The notes under the pieces: generated by a model
The model's input: only the letters and a program-made list of their open reading frames with translations
The model's database searches: none
Told to the model about the DNA's origin: nothing
Part shown: one piece after another, positions 8,671 through 20,041 of the stretch
Layout: the number at the start of each line of letters is the position of its first letter
How positions within the stretch are numbered: the first letter of the stretch is position 1
Assembly: GCA_017893485.1 (NCBI GenBank)
Contig: CM030361.1
Coordinates: forward strand, 144,832,941-144,896,940
Direction of reading: 5' to 3'
Origin: Hemerocallis citrina
Taxonomy: Eukaryota > Streptophyta > Magnoliopsida > Asparagales > Asphodelaceae
Length of the DNA stretch: 64,000 bases
Position numbers and translations under genes: made by a program

Positions 8671-11637
8671 ATGTTCCAAGGGAAGCGGAAATGTTCTAAG
8701 CTGGTGGCTACTATCCGCAAGGAAGAGACTCCTGTGGAAGTGCAAGGGATTCCTGTGGTTCGGGACTATCCGACTGTGTTCTTGGAAGATTTTCCTGGGT
8801 TACCTCCGCATCGTGATGTAGAGTTCAGCATCACTGTTCAACCGGGAAGTGCACCCATTTCTAAGGCACCTTATAGGATGGCTCCAGTGGAACAGGATGA
8901 GGTGAAACGGCAAATTGAGGAACTGTTGGGAAAAGGCTTTATTCAACCTAGTGCGTCACCTTGGGGAGCACCAGTGCTTTTGGTAAAGAAGAAGGATGGA
9001 TCGATGAGGATGTGTATCGATTACCGAGAGCTGAATAAGGTCACTGTTCAGAATAAGTATCTGATTCCTCGAATTGATGACTTGTTCGATCGTCTACAAG
9101 GAGCAGCTGTATTCTCCAAAATAGATCTTCGATCAGGTTACCACCAAGTTCGAGTGAAAGCTGAAGACGTGCATAAGACTGCATTTAGAACTCGGCATGG
9201 GCATTACGAATTCTTAGTTATGCCATTCGGAGTGACGAATGCACCTGCAATCTTCATGGACTTGATGAACAGAGTTCTAAGGCCGTTTATTGATTCTTTC
9301 GTCGTGGTGTTTATCGACGATATTCTCGTGTACTCCAAGTCTGAGGAGGAGCACACTGAGCATCTGGCAGCTGTATTGCAGAAGCTGGAAGAGCAGCAGT
9401 TGTATGCCAAGTTATCCAAGTGTGATTTCTGGAAATCTGAAGTGGCATTCCTAGGTCACATCCTTTCTAAGGAGGGAGTGGCAACTGATCCTCAGAAGAT
9501 AGAGGCAGTGAGAGATTGGGCGAGGCCTACTACAGTGAAGGAAGTCAGAAGTTTCCTTGGGATGACTGGGTATTATCGGAGATTCATTCAAGGTTATGCT
9601 CAGATAGCTGTACCGCTTACAGGGCTGACCAAGAAGAATGTGAGCTTCAAGTGGACCGAGCAATGTGAGGCGAGTTTTCAGGAGTTGAAAGATAGACTGA
9701 CTACTGCACCTATTTTGGCTTTGCCTAGAACTGGTGTTGAGTATGACGTTTATAGCGATGCTTCACATCGGGGGCTTGGTTGTGTCTTAATGCAAGAAGG
9801 AAGAGTAATCGCTTATGGGTCTAGGCAACTACGACCGCATGAGAAAAATTATCCGACTCATGATTTGGAGTTGGCTGCGATTATCTTTGCTTTGAAGCAA
9901 TGGAGGCACTACGTGTACGGTGAGAAGCTGAATATGTACACGGATCATAAGAGCTTGAAGTATATATATCAGCAGAGGGATCTCAATCTGAGACAGCGGA
10001 GATGGTTGGAAGTGCTCGAGGATATGCGACCTGAGATTAAGTATCATCCCGGAAAGGCTAATGTTGTTGCTGATGCACTTAGCCGCAAGAGCAGTTTGGC
10101 CTGTTTGATTACGACTCAGAGGCATCTGATTGAGGAGCTGGACCGAGCTGGGATTGAGGTTGTCTTGCAAGGATTGGGAGCATCTTTGGCTCAGTTGAGG
10201 CTTCAGCCTACTCTGAATACAAGGATCATTGCAAGTCAGGAGGTTGATGCTGATATTTTGGAGATGAAGGAGCAGGTTGGTGCTGGCAGGTTGCCCGGAT
10301 TTCAAATCAGGGATGGAGTGCTGTGGTTCGGAGATAGGCTGTGCGTTCCAAATCAGGCAGACCTGAAAGAGAGTATTCTTCAGGAGGCGCATGCTACTCT
10401 TTTGTCGGTACATCCTGGGAGTACTAAGATGTACAAGGACATCAAGCAGCATTTCTGGTGGTCAGGTTTGAAGCGGGATGTGGCTGAATTTGTCGCGAAG
10501 TGTGAGGTTTGTCAGCAAGTCAAAGCCGAAAATCAGAGACCCGGAGGTCTATTACAGCCGTTACCTATTCCGGAATGGAAGTGGGATAACATCAGTATGG
10601 ATTTCATCACGGGATTGCCTAAGAGTTCTAAAGGCAATGATGCAATTTGGGTTATAGTCGATCGACTTACCAAGTCCGCTCACTTTTTGGCGATGAAACT
10701 CACTGCTTCGATGGACAAGTTGGCTGAGATGTATGTTGGTGAGATTGTCCGACTTCATGGCGTTCCTTCGACCATTGTGTCTGATCGAGACGCGCGGTTT
10801 ACTTCGCATTTCTGGAGGAGTCTTCAGGCAGCTTTGGGTACCAAGATGGATTTCAGCACTGCTTTTCATCCGCAAACCGATGGGCAGACCGAGAGAGTCA
10901 ATCGTATTCTTGAGGATATGCTCCGGTGTTGTATACTAGACTTCGGAGGCAGTTGGGAAAGGCATTTACCTTTGGTGGAGTTTGCCTACAACAACAGTTT
11001 TCAGGCCAGTATTGGGATGGCGCCGTACGAAGCTCTGTATGGCAGGAAGTGCAGAACTCCTGTATGTTGGTATGAGGTAGGGGAGCGTCAGTTGTTTGGT
11101 CCTGAGCTTGTGCAACTGACTTCTGAGAAGATTGATCTGATCAGGAAAAGGTTGGTGGAAGCTCAGAGCAGGCAGAAAAGCTATGCAGACAACCGGAGAA
11201 GGGACCTTGAGTTTGAGGTTGGTGACTTCGTCTTTCTGAAGGTATCACCCAGTAAAGGTGTGGTTCGTTTTGGCAAAGGCGGGAAGTTAGCCCCGAGGTT
11301 TATAGGCCCGTATAAGATATTGAAAAGGATCGGGAAAACTGCTTACCGGCTTGAATTACCGGAAGAGTTGTCTCAGGTGCACAATGTCTTTCATGTGTCT
11401 ATGCTGAGAGGTTATATTCCAGACCCGAGTCATCATTTGCCTGAAGTGCCGGAAGGTTTGCAGTTAGACCTGAATTACATCGAGTCTCCTGTTGAGATTG
11501 TTGACCGTAGGGAAAAAGTCTTGAGGAATAAGACGATACCGATGGTCAAGGTAGTCTGGAGAAACCACTTGGTTGAAGAGGCTACTTGGGAATCTGAGGA
11601 GAGGATGTTGAAGGACTATCCTGAGCTTTTTGCTTGA
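8671..11637 (+). CDS. pol: Pol: RT, RNase H, integrase, chromodomain
   Basis: An open frame of 988 codons. RT is at about residues 85-260 with the catalytic FIDD near 214-217. RNase H is at about 355-475 ([19 protein letters not shown]). The integrase zinc-binding motif is near 575-620 (paired His, then CEVC). The DDE core has [15 protein letters not shown] and the Glu in [13 protein letters not shown]-like region follows, then a C-terminal chromodomain-like segment (about 930-988, [16 protein letters not shown]). Chromodomains target integration to heterochromatin, consistent with the nested TE landscape. Length and domain order are normal. No internal stop. Confidence 0.92.
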   Translation: MFQGKRKCSKLVATIRKEETPVEVQGIPVVRDYPTVFLEDFPGLPPHRDVEFSITVQPGSAPISKAPYRMAPVEQDEVKRQIEELLGKGFIQPSASPWGAPVLLVKKKDGSMRMCIDYRELNKVTVQNKYLIPRIDDLFDRLQGAAVFSKIDLRSGYHQVRVKAEDVHKTAFRTRHGHYEFLVMPFGVTNAPAIFMDLMNRVLRPFIDSFVVVFIDDILVYSKSEEEHTEHLAAVLQKLEEQQLYAKLSKCDFWKSEVAFLGHILSKEGVATDPQKIEAVRDWARPTTVKEVRSFLGMTGYYRRFIQGYAQIAVPLTGLTKKNVSFKWTEQCEASFQELKDRLTTAPILALPRTGVEYDVYSDASHRGLGCVLMQEGRVIAYGSRQLRPHEKNYPTHDLELAAIIFALKQWRHYVYGEKLNMYTDHKSLKYIYQQRDLNLRQRRWLEVLEDMRPEIKYHPGKANVVADALSRKSSLACLITTQRHLIEELDRAGIEVVLQGLGASLAQLRLQPTLNTRIIASQEVDADILEMKEQVGAGRLPGFQIRDGVLWFGDRLCVPNQADLKESILQEAHATLLSVHPGSTKMYKDIKQHFWWSGLKRDVAEFVAKCEVCQQVKAENQRPGGLLQPLPIPEWKWDNISMDFITGLPKSSKGNDAIWVIVDRLTKSAHFLAMKLTASMDKLAEMYVGEIVRLHGVPSTIVSDRDARFTSHFWRSLQAALGTKMDFSTAFHPQTDGQTERVNRILEDMLRCCILDFGGSWERHLPLVEFAYNNSFQASIGMAPYEALYGRKCRTPVCWYEVGERQLFGPELVQLTSEKIDLIRKRLVEAQSRQKSYADNRRRDLEFEVGDFVFLKVSPSKGVVRFGKGGKLAPRFIGPYKILKRIGKTAYRLELPEELSQVHNVFHVSMLRGYIPDPSHHLPEVPEGLQLDLNYIESPVEIVDRREKVLRNKTIPMVKVVWRNHLVEEATWESEERMLKDYPELFA

Positions 11638-11728
11638 TTGTATTTTTGTATCTTCTGTTTTGTTGTGTGTGTTGTATTTTTGTTTTCTTTCTCGCTCTTG
11701 ATTGTAGTTCCGGGGACGGAACTATTCT

Positions 11729-11741
11729 AAGGAGGGAGTGC
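11729..11741 (+). promoter_or_regulatory. Polypurine tract
   Basis: AAGGAGGGAGTGC lies directly before the 3' LTR start at 11742. It is the normal position for plus-strand priming. Confidence 0.8.
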
Positions 11742-14700
11742 TGTAATACCCTGATTTTTCAATTAATGAGAAATTATTTATTTTTGCACGTGTTGTGCAC
11801 GTGCAATATATTTTGTTAGATTATTTTATCATGATGTGTATGTTTAAATATAATTTTCTCAAATTATTTTAGTACAAAAAGCCTTCTTTAAAAGCCTTAT
11901 TTGATTTAACTAAAAAGCCTTTTCTTAAAAAGCCCAAAAACAATTTTATTTTAATTATTTTATAAAATTATTTTGGCCCAAAAAGAAAGCCCATGAATTA
12001 ATTAATTTTAATTAAACTTGTCATGTAGAAGACTTTTTTTAAACAAAATTATTTTTATACAATTTTGAAATGTACAAAATTGGCCTAGTTGCATGCACGT
12101 GCACTACACGTACACGTGCAATGCACACTCTTCTAAGGGATGGCCGGTAGCATTCTTTTTGGAGGGAACTTTTGAGTTTGGGTATGGAGAACATGGGGGT
12201 AGTTTCAAGGAAGTGGGTAGTTCTTGTAACTTCTACTTTGATCTAAACCCTTCATCCAACAACCACCAAGATGATCTTAGCCCTCCATTCCCCTCATTTT
12301 TTTGTATAAATACCCCCCCCCTCATGGCTAACTTTTCATATGCAAAGTGTATTTCTAATTTATAGTATTATTATTATTGTGGGAGTTATAAAAGATAAGA
12401 GAGTTGTGTGGGTTTTGTGTGCTTGGAGTGGCCGGCATCATCAAGGAGCATCGGGTGGAGCTTGAAGGAGGCATTCGGCATAGGCTTGGAGGCTTGGAGC
12501 TTGAGCGCTTTTTGCTAGGAGGCGGTGCGTTCATCTACAAGGATTCGATTACTTTTGTTTGTGTTTCTCTCCAATTGAGGTGGGTGAAATATTTTATATT
12601 TCTAAAGTAGATCCATGTTAATTTTACACCATTAAAGATGCATGAAAAATATTATAAAGAGCCCACTTAATTTGAGTAGTTAGCATGTGAATTGATTGAA
12701 ATGTATTGAATAACTTATATGGCTCTAGTATTAGGATTAAATTGTGTGTAGATTACCCCATGTTTATTATTGTGAAGTTGTGATAGTGATTAAATTGAAT
12801 TAAGAGTGTTGTTATTATGATTAGAGACATAATGTACACTTGTTAATTGTGATAGATGGACCTTCATGTTGATATGAATGTGGACTATGGGAATTATATG
12901 TGATGGTTGAATTAATAAATAATATCAGTAAATTATCACCATGGAATTAGTGAATAAAAGACTAGTAGATTAAATGTATGGCAATGTCGAAAATGCAAAT
13001 TTTGTAGTTTAATGAATTAATTTTGGATTTTTGTGTGTGAAAAATATATTTTATTAGCACCAAAAATTATATTATTTTACTGGTATGAACTTCTATGACC
13101 GAGGATCTAATCTGGAAGTTTTTATAAAATTTTATCAAAGTAATAAGAAGCTATGGCTTAATGAATATCGAGTTATTTTCAAAACAGTATGAAAATAATA
13201 CAATGGGATTTGTTTTGGGTTAGTGACAACCCGAGCCAGTGGCTCAGGTGGTCGGGACCCCGGTTGGCTTCTCTGTGTCGCACGGTTCGAACCCCAGGCC
13301 GAACACTTCTTTTTTTAAAATTACCCCAAAACAGTAAGCAGCGAACCTAAGGGTTATATACAACCCAGTCGCCTATATGACGTGAGCCGAGATCGGCCTA
13401 GTGGTCGGCGCTCTGTTTGGTCTTGGTGCGGTGCCTGGTTCGATTCTTGCCTTTGGCATATTGGGAAAAAATATTTTTTTGGGTGTTTTTGAAGTCCAAA
13501 AATTATGAAATAAATATGGTAATTCTCATAAAAATACAAGGAATTTTATAAGAGTGATTTGGGTATTTTTAGAATGAAATACAATATGGTTTGTGAATAA
13601 AAAGCATAAATGAAGCTTTGGTTATGAGATATACACTTGTGATTTTTATAACTTATAAAGATAGGCTATTATAAAGTAATTGGCATAAGTACTTGTGGCG
13701 TGACATGACTTTATTTATTTTCATTATGAGTATTGTGCAAGATACGAAATATGAAGGTTGAAATGTGATTTTATGAAGTTGTATAAATTCATGTATGGTT
13801 ATGAAAATAAAAACCATGATTTATGAAAAAGGAAAAGAAATTGTTGGCTATATGCACGAATTGTTTTCATTTTGAACTCATGAATTAAAAGTATCATCGT
13901 GGACTTGTGAATAAAGTGTAATCATGAATTGAAAAAGAATGAGTATGAAACTCGACATGGAAATTGTCAGGAGTTAAAGATTGTGAAATGAAATTTGAAA
14001 TAGAGTAGCTAAGTCTCCCCGGCATTGAGAAAAGTGAATTGAATTGAAATTAGACCGAGGTTGGTCATGATGAATTAAATGAATAAGTCCGGTCGATGGA
14101 GAGGCTAACTCTAGTGATTATTTTGTTCATGATTTTTAAATAAAACTAAGGACTAGTGCATAGTGAAGACGTGATGAAAGTAAGAGAAAAACACGGAGTA
14201 TGAGGGCCCTGGGTAGCGGCGAGAGCGTATCCCAGGAATTCCCATGACGAGTCTGGGTGAGGATACTGTTCCAGAGTACCGTCCCAGTGGCGACGCTCGT
14301 GGGATGTTTGAAGACTACGGGTGGTGTCATGTTTATGGTGAGAGCGTATCCCAGGAATTCCCATGATGCGTCTGGGTGAGGATACTACTCCAGAGTGCCT
14401 AAACATGAGTTCGTAGGTCAGATAACATCTAGGATACTTACCGTAATTACAGTAGTAGATTAGATCATAACGGGGGATTGAACCCTATAAAGATGAAGAC
14501 GAATAAGGGCTTGCCCTCGGACCTATGTAGTATGGGATGCATAGAATCCGAACAAGTGTGCATTAGTGTCATATAATTAACTGCATTAAGGACTAAGTGC
14601 ACAATCACAACACGACATCAATAGGGTAGTCCCTTTAGTCTGAATGTGACAAGTTTGTGTTTGCTAAATATGAAATGTTAAGTTATACTATTTCCGGCAA

Positions 14701-15002
14701 GCGAGGACGGCCGTGTATAATGATCGTCGGTTGAATAAACTGACGTACCCACAGTCTAACATGCAGGTAAATGTTATGCTAAAGATTAAAGAGGATTTGG
14801 ATGCTTAAAGATTTTATCAAGCTGTTGTACTTGTATTCAATTATTGTATTTTACTTCCGCTGTGCAAAAGAAAGATGTAATTATGATGTAAACTCTGATG
14901 TATGATGCAAAGTTTTAATTTCCCTGTAAAAGTGTGCTAAGAAAGTGAAAAGATCCTGTAGAACATCTCGAATTCAGTGTATTTGGGATTCGGGGCGTTA
15001 CA
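11742..15002 (+). mobile_element. 3' LTR of the Tekay-type element
   Basis: 3261 bp, nearly identical to 3246-6511. TATA at 12305, C9 run at 12313-12321. It ends GGGGCGTTACA, followed by the TSD AGAAC. Both tRNA-like modules and the direct repeat pair are conserved. Confidence 0.93.
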
Positions 15003-15007
15003 AGAAC

Positions 15008-16007
15008 AGCTAGGGAGGCGGCCCCCCTCCGCTCCGAAGCCTATGGCTGCAGTGGCGACTTCGGCTTTGACTGATTCAGCAATCTTCCCGATCTCGACAG
15101 CCCTGGGACTAGAAGCCCCACCTTTGACTGCCGAAGCAGAGGTGTTCCTGATCGAGGAGCATAAGAAGATTTTTGTTCCGGATTGGCAGGTCCAGAAGCT
15201 TGACGTGTTCTTGGGCGGCTCGTTGGCATGCATGCAGGCGGTTCAACATCTCACCATGCCGAAGGACGAAGCAGGGATGAAGGCGGGTAGCGTGGGGGAC
15301 GACGCCCTTGAAGTGGCTCGTTCTGCGATGTCGGTAAGCTTCGAAACCCAAAATTTTCTCTTCGCCGAGCACTTAGTTTTCTTTTTTAACAACTCAAGTC
15401 TCGCGCCTCGCAGATCACGTGTCACTTTGGCCATTTGATGAAGAAAGTGGCCGAACAGGAGAAAGAGATGAGACTCGAGGCAAATAAGCCTCGGATCGCC
15501 AAGGAGCTTGAAAAGGCGAAGGCAGAGGCCGAGTCAAAGAACTCGAGGTTGGTGCACCTCGAGGCCATGGTCGCCAAGCTAGAGGCAGACAACGCTCGGC
15601 TCCTCAAGGCTACCGAAGAGTCATCCAAGGCCGTAGCTGCGGCGAAGCTTGAGGCGGCGAAGGAGGCCGAGGTGCAGGCCTCGGAGAAAGTGAAGGAAGC
15701 CGAGGAGCAGGCCTTGGAAAAGGCGAAGGGTTATCTGATCGTGAACATGGCGAAGGCGTATGCTCGAGCCATTGACGAGGTAAAGGCGAAGTTCCACGAA
15801 GTCGGCCGCACCGGGATGCGTCTTTTTCCGGATCTCGTCCCCGTCTTTGACGACATCTCCGAAGGTGAGAAAGAAGGCGACGAAGAAAAGGAGACCGAGG
15901 CGGTCGAAGTTAAAGAGGTCAAGGCCGAGGAAGAGGCTCCGTCGGAGGCCGTGCCCCTGGCCATCATGGCCCTCGAGGAGGGTCCTCCAACAGAGGTCGA
16001 CCCCTGA
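15008..16007 (+). pseudogene. Antisense Transposase_28-like gene, 3' part (coiled coil)
   Basis: This continues the plus-strand antisense gene after the nested insertion. A first segment (to 15333) encodes an Ala/Pro-rich stretch and FLGGSLACMQAVQHL. A likely 80-bp intron follows at 15334-15413 (GTAAGC...CGCAG, both sides phase 0). A second segment is rich in Ala/Glu/Lys heptads (about 15435-15780), strongly coiled-coil, and ends with an acidic tail and TGA at 16005-16007. Such coiled-coil tails follow the N-terminal domain in this family. It is separated from its 5' part by 11.8 kb, so not expressible as one protein. Confidence 0.65.
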
Positions 16008-16139
16008 TCCGCATTGCGTCTTGTTTCTCTCTTTTTGTTTTTGCTTTTTGCTCATGTAGTGCCGAACTGCGGACTGGCCACTGCTTGTAGTCTTGAAACT
16101 TTTAATGAAAACTTTTTGAGTGAAGACTTTTAATGAAAC

Positions 16140-16510
16140 AAGTGTTGAAGCTCGGCATTGAGTGAAACTCTTTTTTTTTTTTTTGAACAAGTGTTAAAGC
16201 TCAGCACTACTTTCGAATTCTCTTTTAAGACAAGTGTTGGAGCTCGGCACCGCTTTCGAACTCACTCTTCAAGTGCTAAAACACTTTTTGGACAAGTGTT
16301 GAAGCTTGGCGTTGCTTTCGAACTCATTCTTGAACAAGTGTTAAAACACTTTCTGAACAAGTGTTGGAGCTCGGTATTGCTTTCAAACTCACTCTTGAAC
16401 AAGTGTTAAAACACTTTTTGAACAAGTGTTGGAACTCGGTATTGCTTTCGAACTCACTCTTGAACAAGTGTTAAAACACTTTTTGAACAAGTGTTGGAGC
16501 TCGGCATTGC
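16140..16510. repeat. Tandem array, about 65-bp period
   Basis: The marker CAAGTGTTGGAGCTCGG (with variants) recurs at about 16231, 16293, 16358, 16423 and 16488. Alternating copies of CAAGTGTTAAAACACTTT make short hairpins. It lies downstream of the antisense gene's stop. Confidence 0.85.
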
Positions 16511-16576
16511 TCTCTAGATTCATAGTGGTTGTGTCTGAACTCAGTTATTTTCCCTTGGCCTTTTCAGATCGTCAAA

Positions 16577-17167
16577 GTACCACCCCTTGTCGAAGTGCCT
16601 CGAAGTGCTGAGGTATCCCGCCTTCGGTCTGATCTGGGTGTTGCTAGGTTGGCTCTTTCTCGAAGTCGAGAGAATCTCCTCAAGAGAGAGGTAGAACTAA
16701 GTCATCACAAGACGCGTCGCACCTCCGAACTGAAGCGAAAGTGGAGGAGGGGAGTCCCTCGAAGTCCAGCAAGCTAGGATAAGCTAGAGTCCATTCGATA
16801 GTATTTGTTCGAGGCTAGAGCTGAGTGACACGGTCTAAAGAACGTGGTGCTCGAAAAGAGTCTGGAGATGTCGCAGCTTCAGCAGACCATCACCAAAGCT
16901 TCTCGTGCAGGCAATACGAGTCGAATGCCTCGGCTAAGTGTTAAGGTAACAGATGACTCGCTGAAGGAGCGAATCGTTGAGTTAGAGGTAGAGATCCACC
17001 GGTTGCGACATCTCTCAGAGGGAAGCAACGTTAGGACCACTTCTTGCGCCCGAGGAGAGTACTCACATGGACGGTCGTTTCACGAGTTGGTGTTACGTTC
17101 GCCTCCCACCTTGGGGCATCCTGGAGATGCACAGAGCGAAGTGGCTGGCTCATCAAGCGAGGCCTAA
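16577..17167 (+). pseudogene. Second antisense coiled-coil fragment
   Basis: After a splice-acceptor-like CCTTTTCAG (about 16559-16567), two short plus-strand frames encode Leu/Arg/Glu-rich stretches (SRLRSDLGVARLALSRSREN; ERIVELEVEIHRLRHLSE). They look like coiled coil from the same or a duplicated antisense gene, broken by frameshifts. No family domain is recognised. Confidence 0.35.
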
Positions 17168-17449
17168 GTCGGTGCAACTCTCGATGACACAACTCGGCTC
17201 GCCAGCTTAGAGACCTCCACAGGTGTAGGGTCGCAGTGACAAGGTGTTCATTGACCTCATTTGTCGCTCAAAAGGAGTATCCCACTCCCTAGGAGGTGTT
17301 AGGGCGTCTCTCTTGTGATTTTGCATACTTTTTGTACAAGTTTTGTATCTCAATGTAAACATGAGCAGTTGGTCTTGTAATTAGACTTGTAATCCCAAAT
17401 TCGAATGAAATAGTACTTGTTTTGTGAACTTGCGTGCTTCGCTAGAATT

Positions 17450-18030
17450 TGTAGTTGTCAACAGTTGTAGGAGCAATTCTGAATGGTGATTCGCTTCGTG
17501 CTCGCGTAGAAGCCAGTGGTTGAAGTGGGGTCGAACCAAGTGTTAGGCTCCGACTTGTCATTTAGAGAGTATCAACGGCTGTAGGAGCAATTTCAAATGG
17601 TTGTCCGCTCTTTACTCGCTTAGACGCAAGTAATTGAAGCAGAGTCGAACCAAGTGGTGGACTCCCAGCACGTCGTTCTAAAAATATCAACAGCTGTGGG
17701 AGCAATTCCGAATGGTGATCCGCTTCGTACTCGCTTAGAAGCAAGTAGTTGAAGCGAAGTCAAACCAAGTGTTGGACTCCGAGTGTGTCGTTCTAAAAAT
17801 ATCAACAGCTGTGGGAGCAATTTCGAATGGTGATCCGCTTCGTACTCGCTTAGAAGCAAGTAGTTGAAGCGGAGTCGAACCAAGGGTTGGACTCCGATGC
17901 GTGTCGTTCTAAAAATATCAACAGCTGTAGGAGGAATTCCAAAGGGTGATCTGCTTCGTACTCGCTTAGAAGTAAGTAGTTGAAGCGGAGTCGAACCAAG
18001 TGTTGGACTCCAAGCACGTTGTTTTATTGC
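17450..18030. repeat. Tandem array, about 116-bp period, about 5 copies
   Basis: The marker ATCAACAGCTGTGGGAGCAA (variants) recurs near 17458, 17569, 17686, 17801 and 17917. Units also share GAAGCGGAGTCGAACCAAG. It lies in the non-coding tail between integrase and the antisense gene. The region 17170-17450 before it shows no gene. Confidence 0.88.
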
Positions 18031-18044
18031 AAAAAATATTTTTG

Positions 18045-18145
18045 TAAGTAGAGTTAGACTACCCAAAAATAGAGAATATGCTAAGTAGAGTTAGACTACC
18101 CAAAAATAGAGAATTTGCTAAGTGGAGTTAGACTACTCAAAAGAT
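18045..18145. repeat. Short tandem array, about 38-bp period, 3 copies
   Basis: AGTAGAGTTAGACTACCCAA recurs near 18046, 18085 and (variant) 18121, immediately after the 116-bp array and before the end of the integrase frame. Confidence 0.8.
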
Positions 18146-18324
18146 AGAAAAGTTATGGGAAAAGATTTCCTTTTATTGCAAACAACTGGGTGGCCGCTTC
18201 TAAGTTGCGAGCTGCCTTCACATTTTGGTAAAGAGAGAATACAAGTAGGGAGTTTGGACATGTCTTCTGGAGCTCTTTTGGGAAGTTGCTTGGATCGGCG
18301 TTTAGACACCCTCTCGGTACTTCA

Positions 18325-19433
18325 TTAAGTGCTCCGCATTTCATGTCCTAAGTATCTTCCTGCCTCTGGGTCTTCGAGTTGATACACTCCCGGGCGAATA
18401 ACTGTGGAGACCCTATATGATCCTTCCCAATTGGGTGCCAACTTACCTCTTTTGCTTGGATCAGAGATCGATAACTTTCTGAGCACTAAGTCACCCTCTT
18501 TTAAATTGGCGGACCATGCCCTCTTATTGTAGGCCTGAGTGATCCTACGGCGGTAGATCTCTTGCCAAATCGTAGCTCTCTCGCGAACCTCGTCAATGAG
18601 GTCTAGGCAGTTGCAAAGCTTGTTCGCATTCTGTGCTTCACTGTAAGCTATGAGTCGAAATGAAAGCAGGCCCACCTCTAAAGGGATGAGAGCTTCAGAT
18701 CCGTATGTGAGGTTGAAAGGGGACTCTCCCGTTGGAGCTCTTTTGGTGGTGCGATAGTTCCAAAGCACATTGGGGAGTTGTTCGACCCATAGCCCTTTAG
18801 TGGACTTGTCTAGCCTCTTCTTCAAGGTAGAGAGGATTTGACGGTTCGCATTTTCTGCTTGGCCATTGGACTGGGGGTGCGCTATTGAAGAGAACTGCTG
18901 CTGAATCCCGAGGTCGGTGCAAAAGTCACGAAAGGTCACTTCCGTGAATTGGGTCCCATTGTCGGTTATAAGGATGCGAGGTACCCCAAACTGACAGACG
19001 ATGTTCTTCCAAAAGAACTTCTGCACCTTGTGCTCGGTGATTTTTGAAAGAGGTTCAGCCTCTATTCATTTTGAGATGTAGTCTATTGCTACCACTAAAA
19101 ACTTCAGCTGGCCCGTGCTGGAGAGAAGGGTCCGAGCAAATCCATCCCCCACATTGCGAAGGGAATTGGACTTGCCAAGAAAGTAAGTTTTGCTTGGGGC
19201 AGGCGACAGATTGGGGCAAACTTCTGGCAGGAGTCGCACTGGTGGACGTACTCCTCGGAATCACTTAGTAGTGTGGGCCAGAAGTAGCCGTATTTCAAGA
19301 GCTTCCGTGCAAGGGATCTCGCTCCCAAGTGCATGCCACATAGACCATCGTGGGCCTCCTTTAGGGCGTAGAGCGCTTCCTCCGGGGAGAGGTACCTCAA
19401 TAGGGCCGACCGTCGATCTGGGTGTAGGAACAT
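18325..19433 (-). pseudogene. Integrase of the Tat-type element
   Basis: Minus-strand frames encode the zinc-binding region (HDGLCGMHLG, then CDSCQKFAP), the core with MDLLGP, DNGTQF and the Glu-containing GQAENANR, and a C-terminal region ending near 18325 (KLAPNWEGSYRVSTVIRPG). No chromodomain follows, as expected for Tat lineages. The core is split near 19030-19100 by a frame change/stop, so it is non-functional. Confidence 0.85.
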
Positions 19434-20041
19434 TTGTACATGACCCCGTTCAGGAGTGTGTACCGCTCTGCTCGTGTCCTGATCCTCCTTGCTTCTTTCA
19501 GATCTTCGAGAATGAATCCATCTCGGAGGTACTCGAGGAGGGGCTTCATCCAGTTTTCCCCAAGTGTTAGGGGGTAGGCTTCCATTGGTTCTGAGCCATC
19601 TTCGTCAATGCTTGGTTTGAGAAGAACCTCTATCAAGATGGTCCATTCTAGACCCTGGAGAGACGAGGAGGCGAGCTTAGAGAGGGCATCTGCTTGTGCG
19701 TTTTCCTCTCGGGGAACCCACTGGAGTTGAACATCTTCGAATAGAGTTAGAAGCTCCCTCACCTTTTCCAAGTACCTGGCCATATGGCCATCCCTCGCCT
19801 CGTATTCTCCAGACACCTGGTTGACTACTAACTGGGAGTTGCTGAAGACCCTTACGCGCTTGGCACCTGCCTTGCGAGCCATGCAGAGCCCCGCTATGAG
19901 GGCTTCATACTCTGCCTCATTGTTTGATGCCGGAAAGTTTAGGCGGAGGGAGTACTGGAGGACAAAAGCATCGGGGCCAGTTAGGATGATGCCAGCCCCG
20001 TTTCCATCGGTGCAAGAGGATCTGTCCACATAAACGGTCTA
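19397..20041 (-). pseudogene. Archaeal-type RNase H of the Tat-type element
   Basis: The fragment beginning near 20029 has the features of the additional RNase H (RVT_3 type): DGNGAGIILTGP, NNEAEYEALIAGL, VFSNSQLVVNQVSGEY and QADALSKLAS. This second RNase H is a hallmark of Tat elements. A stop at about 20041 separates it from the upstream canonical RNase H region. Confidence 0.82.

Larger units (their letters stand above)
3246..15002 (+). mobile_element. Ty3/gypsy chromovirus, Tekay/Del type, nearly intact, 11757 bp
   Basis: The element begins TGTAATACCC and ends GGGGCGTTACA. It is flanked by perfect 5-bp TSDs AGAAC at 3241-3245 and 15003-15007. It has LTRs of 3266 and 3261 bp, a Met-tRNA-type PBS at 6515, a polypurine tract at 11729, gag with a CCHC knuckle, protease, RT, RNase H, integrase and a C-terminal chromodomain-like region. 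Long LTRs plus a terminal chromodomain fit the Tekay/Del clade. By eye the LTRs differ at only about six bases plus a C-run length, so insertion is recent. One apparent single-base frameshift near 8650 separates protease from RT. Confidence 0.93.

Noticed and set aside
15001..16190. Minus-strand frames opposite the coiled-coil antisense gene
   Set aside because: Shadows of GC-rich, repeat-biased codons; the plus strand has the coherent protein and splice sites.
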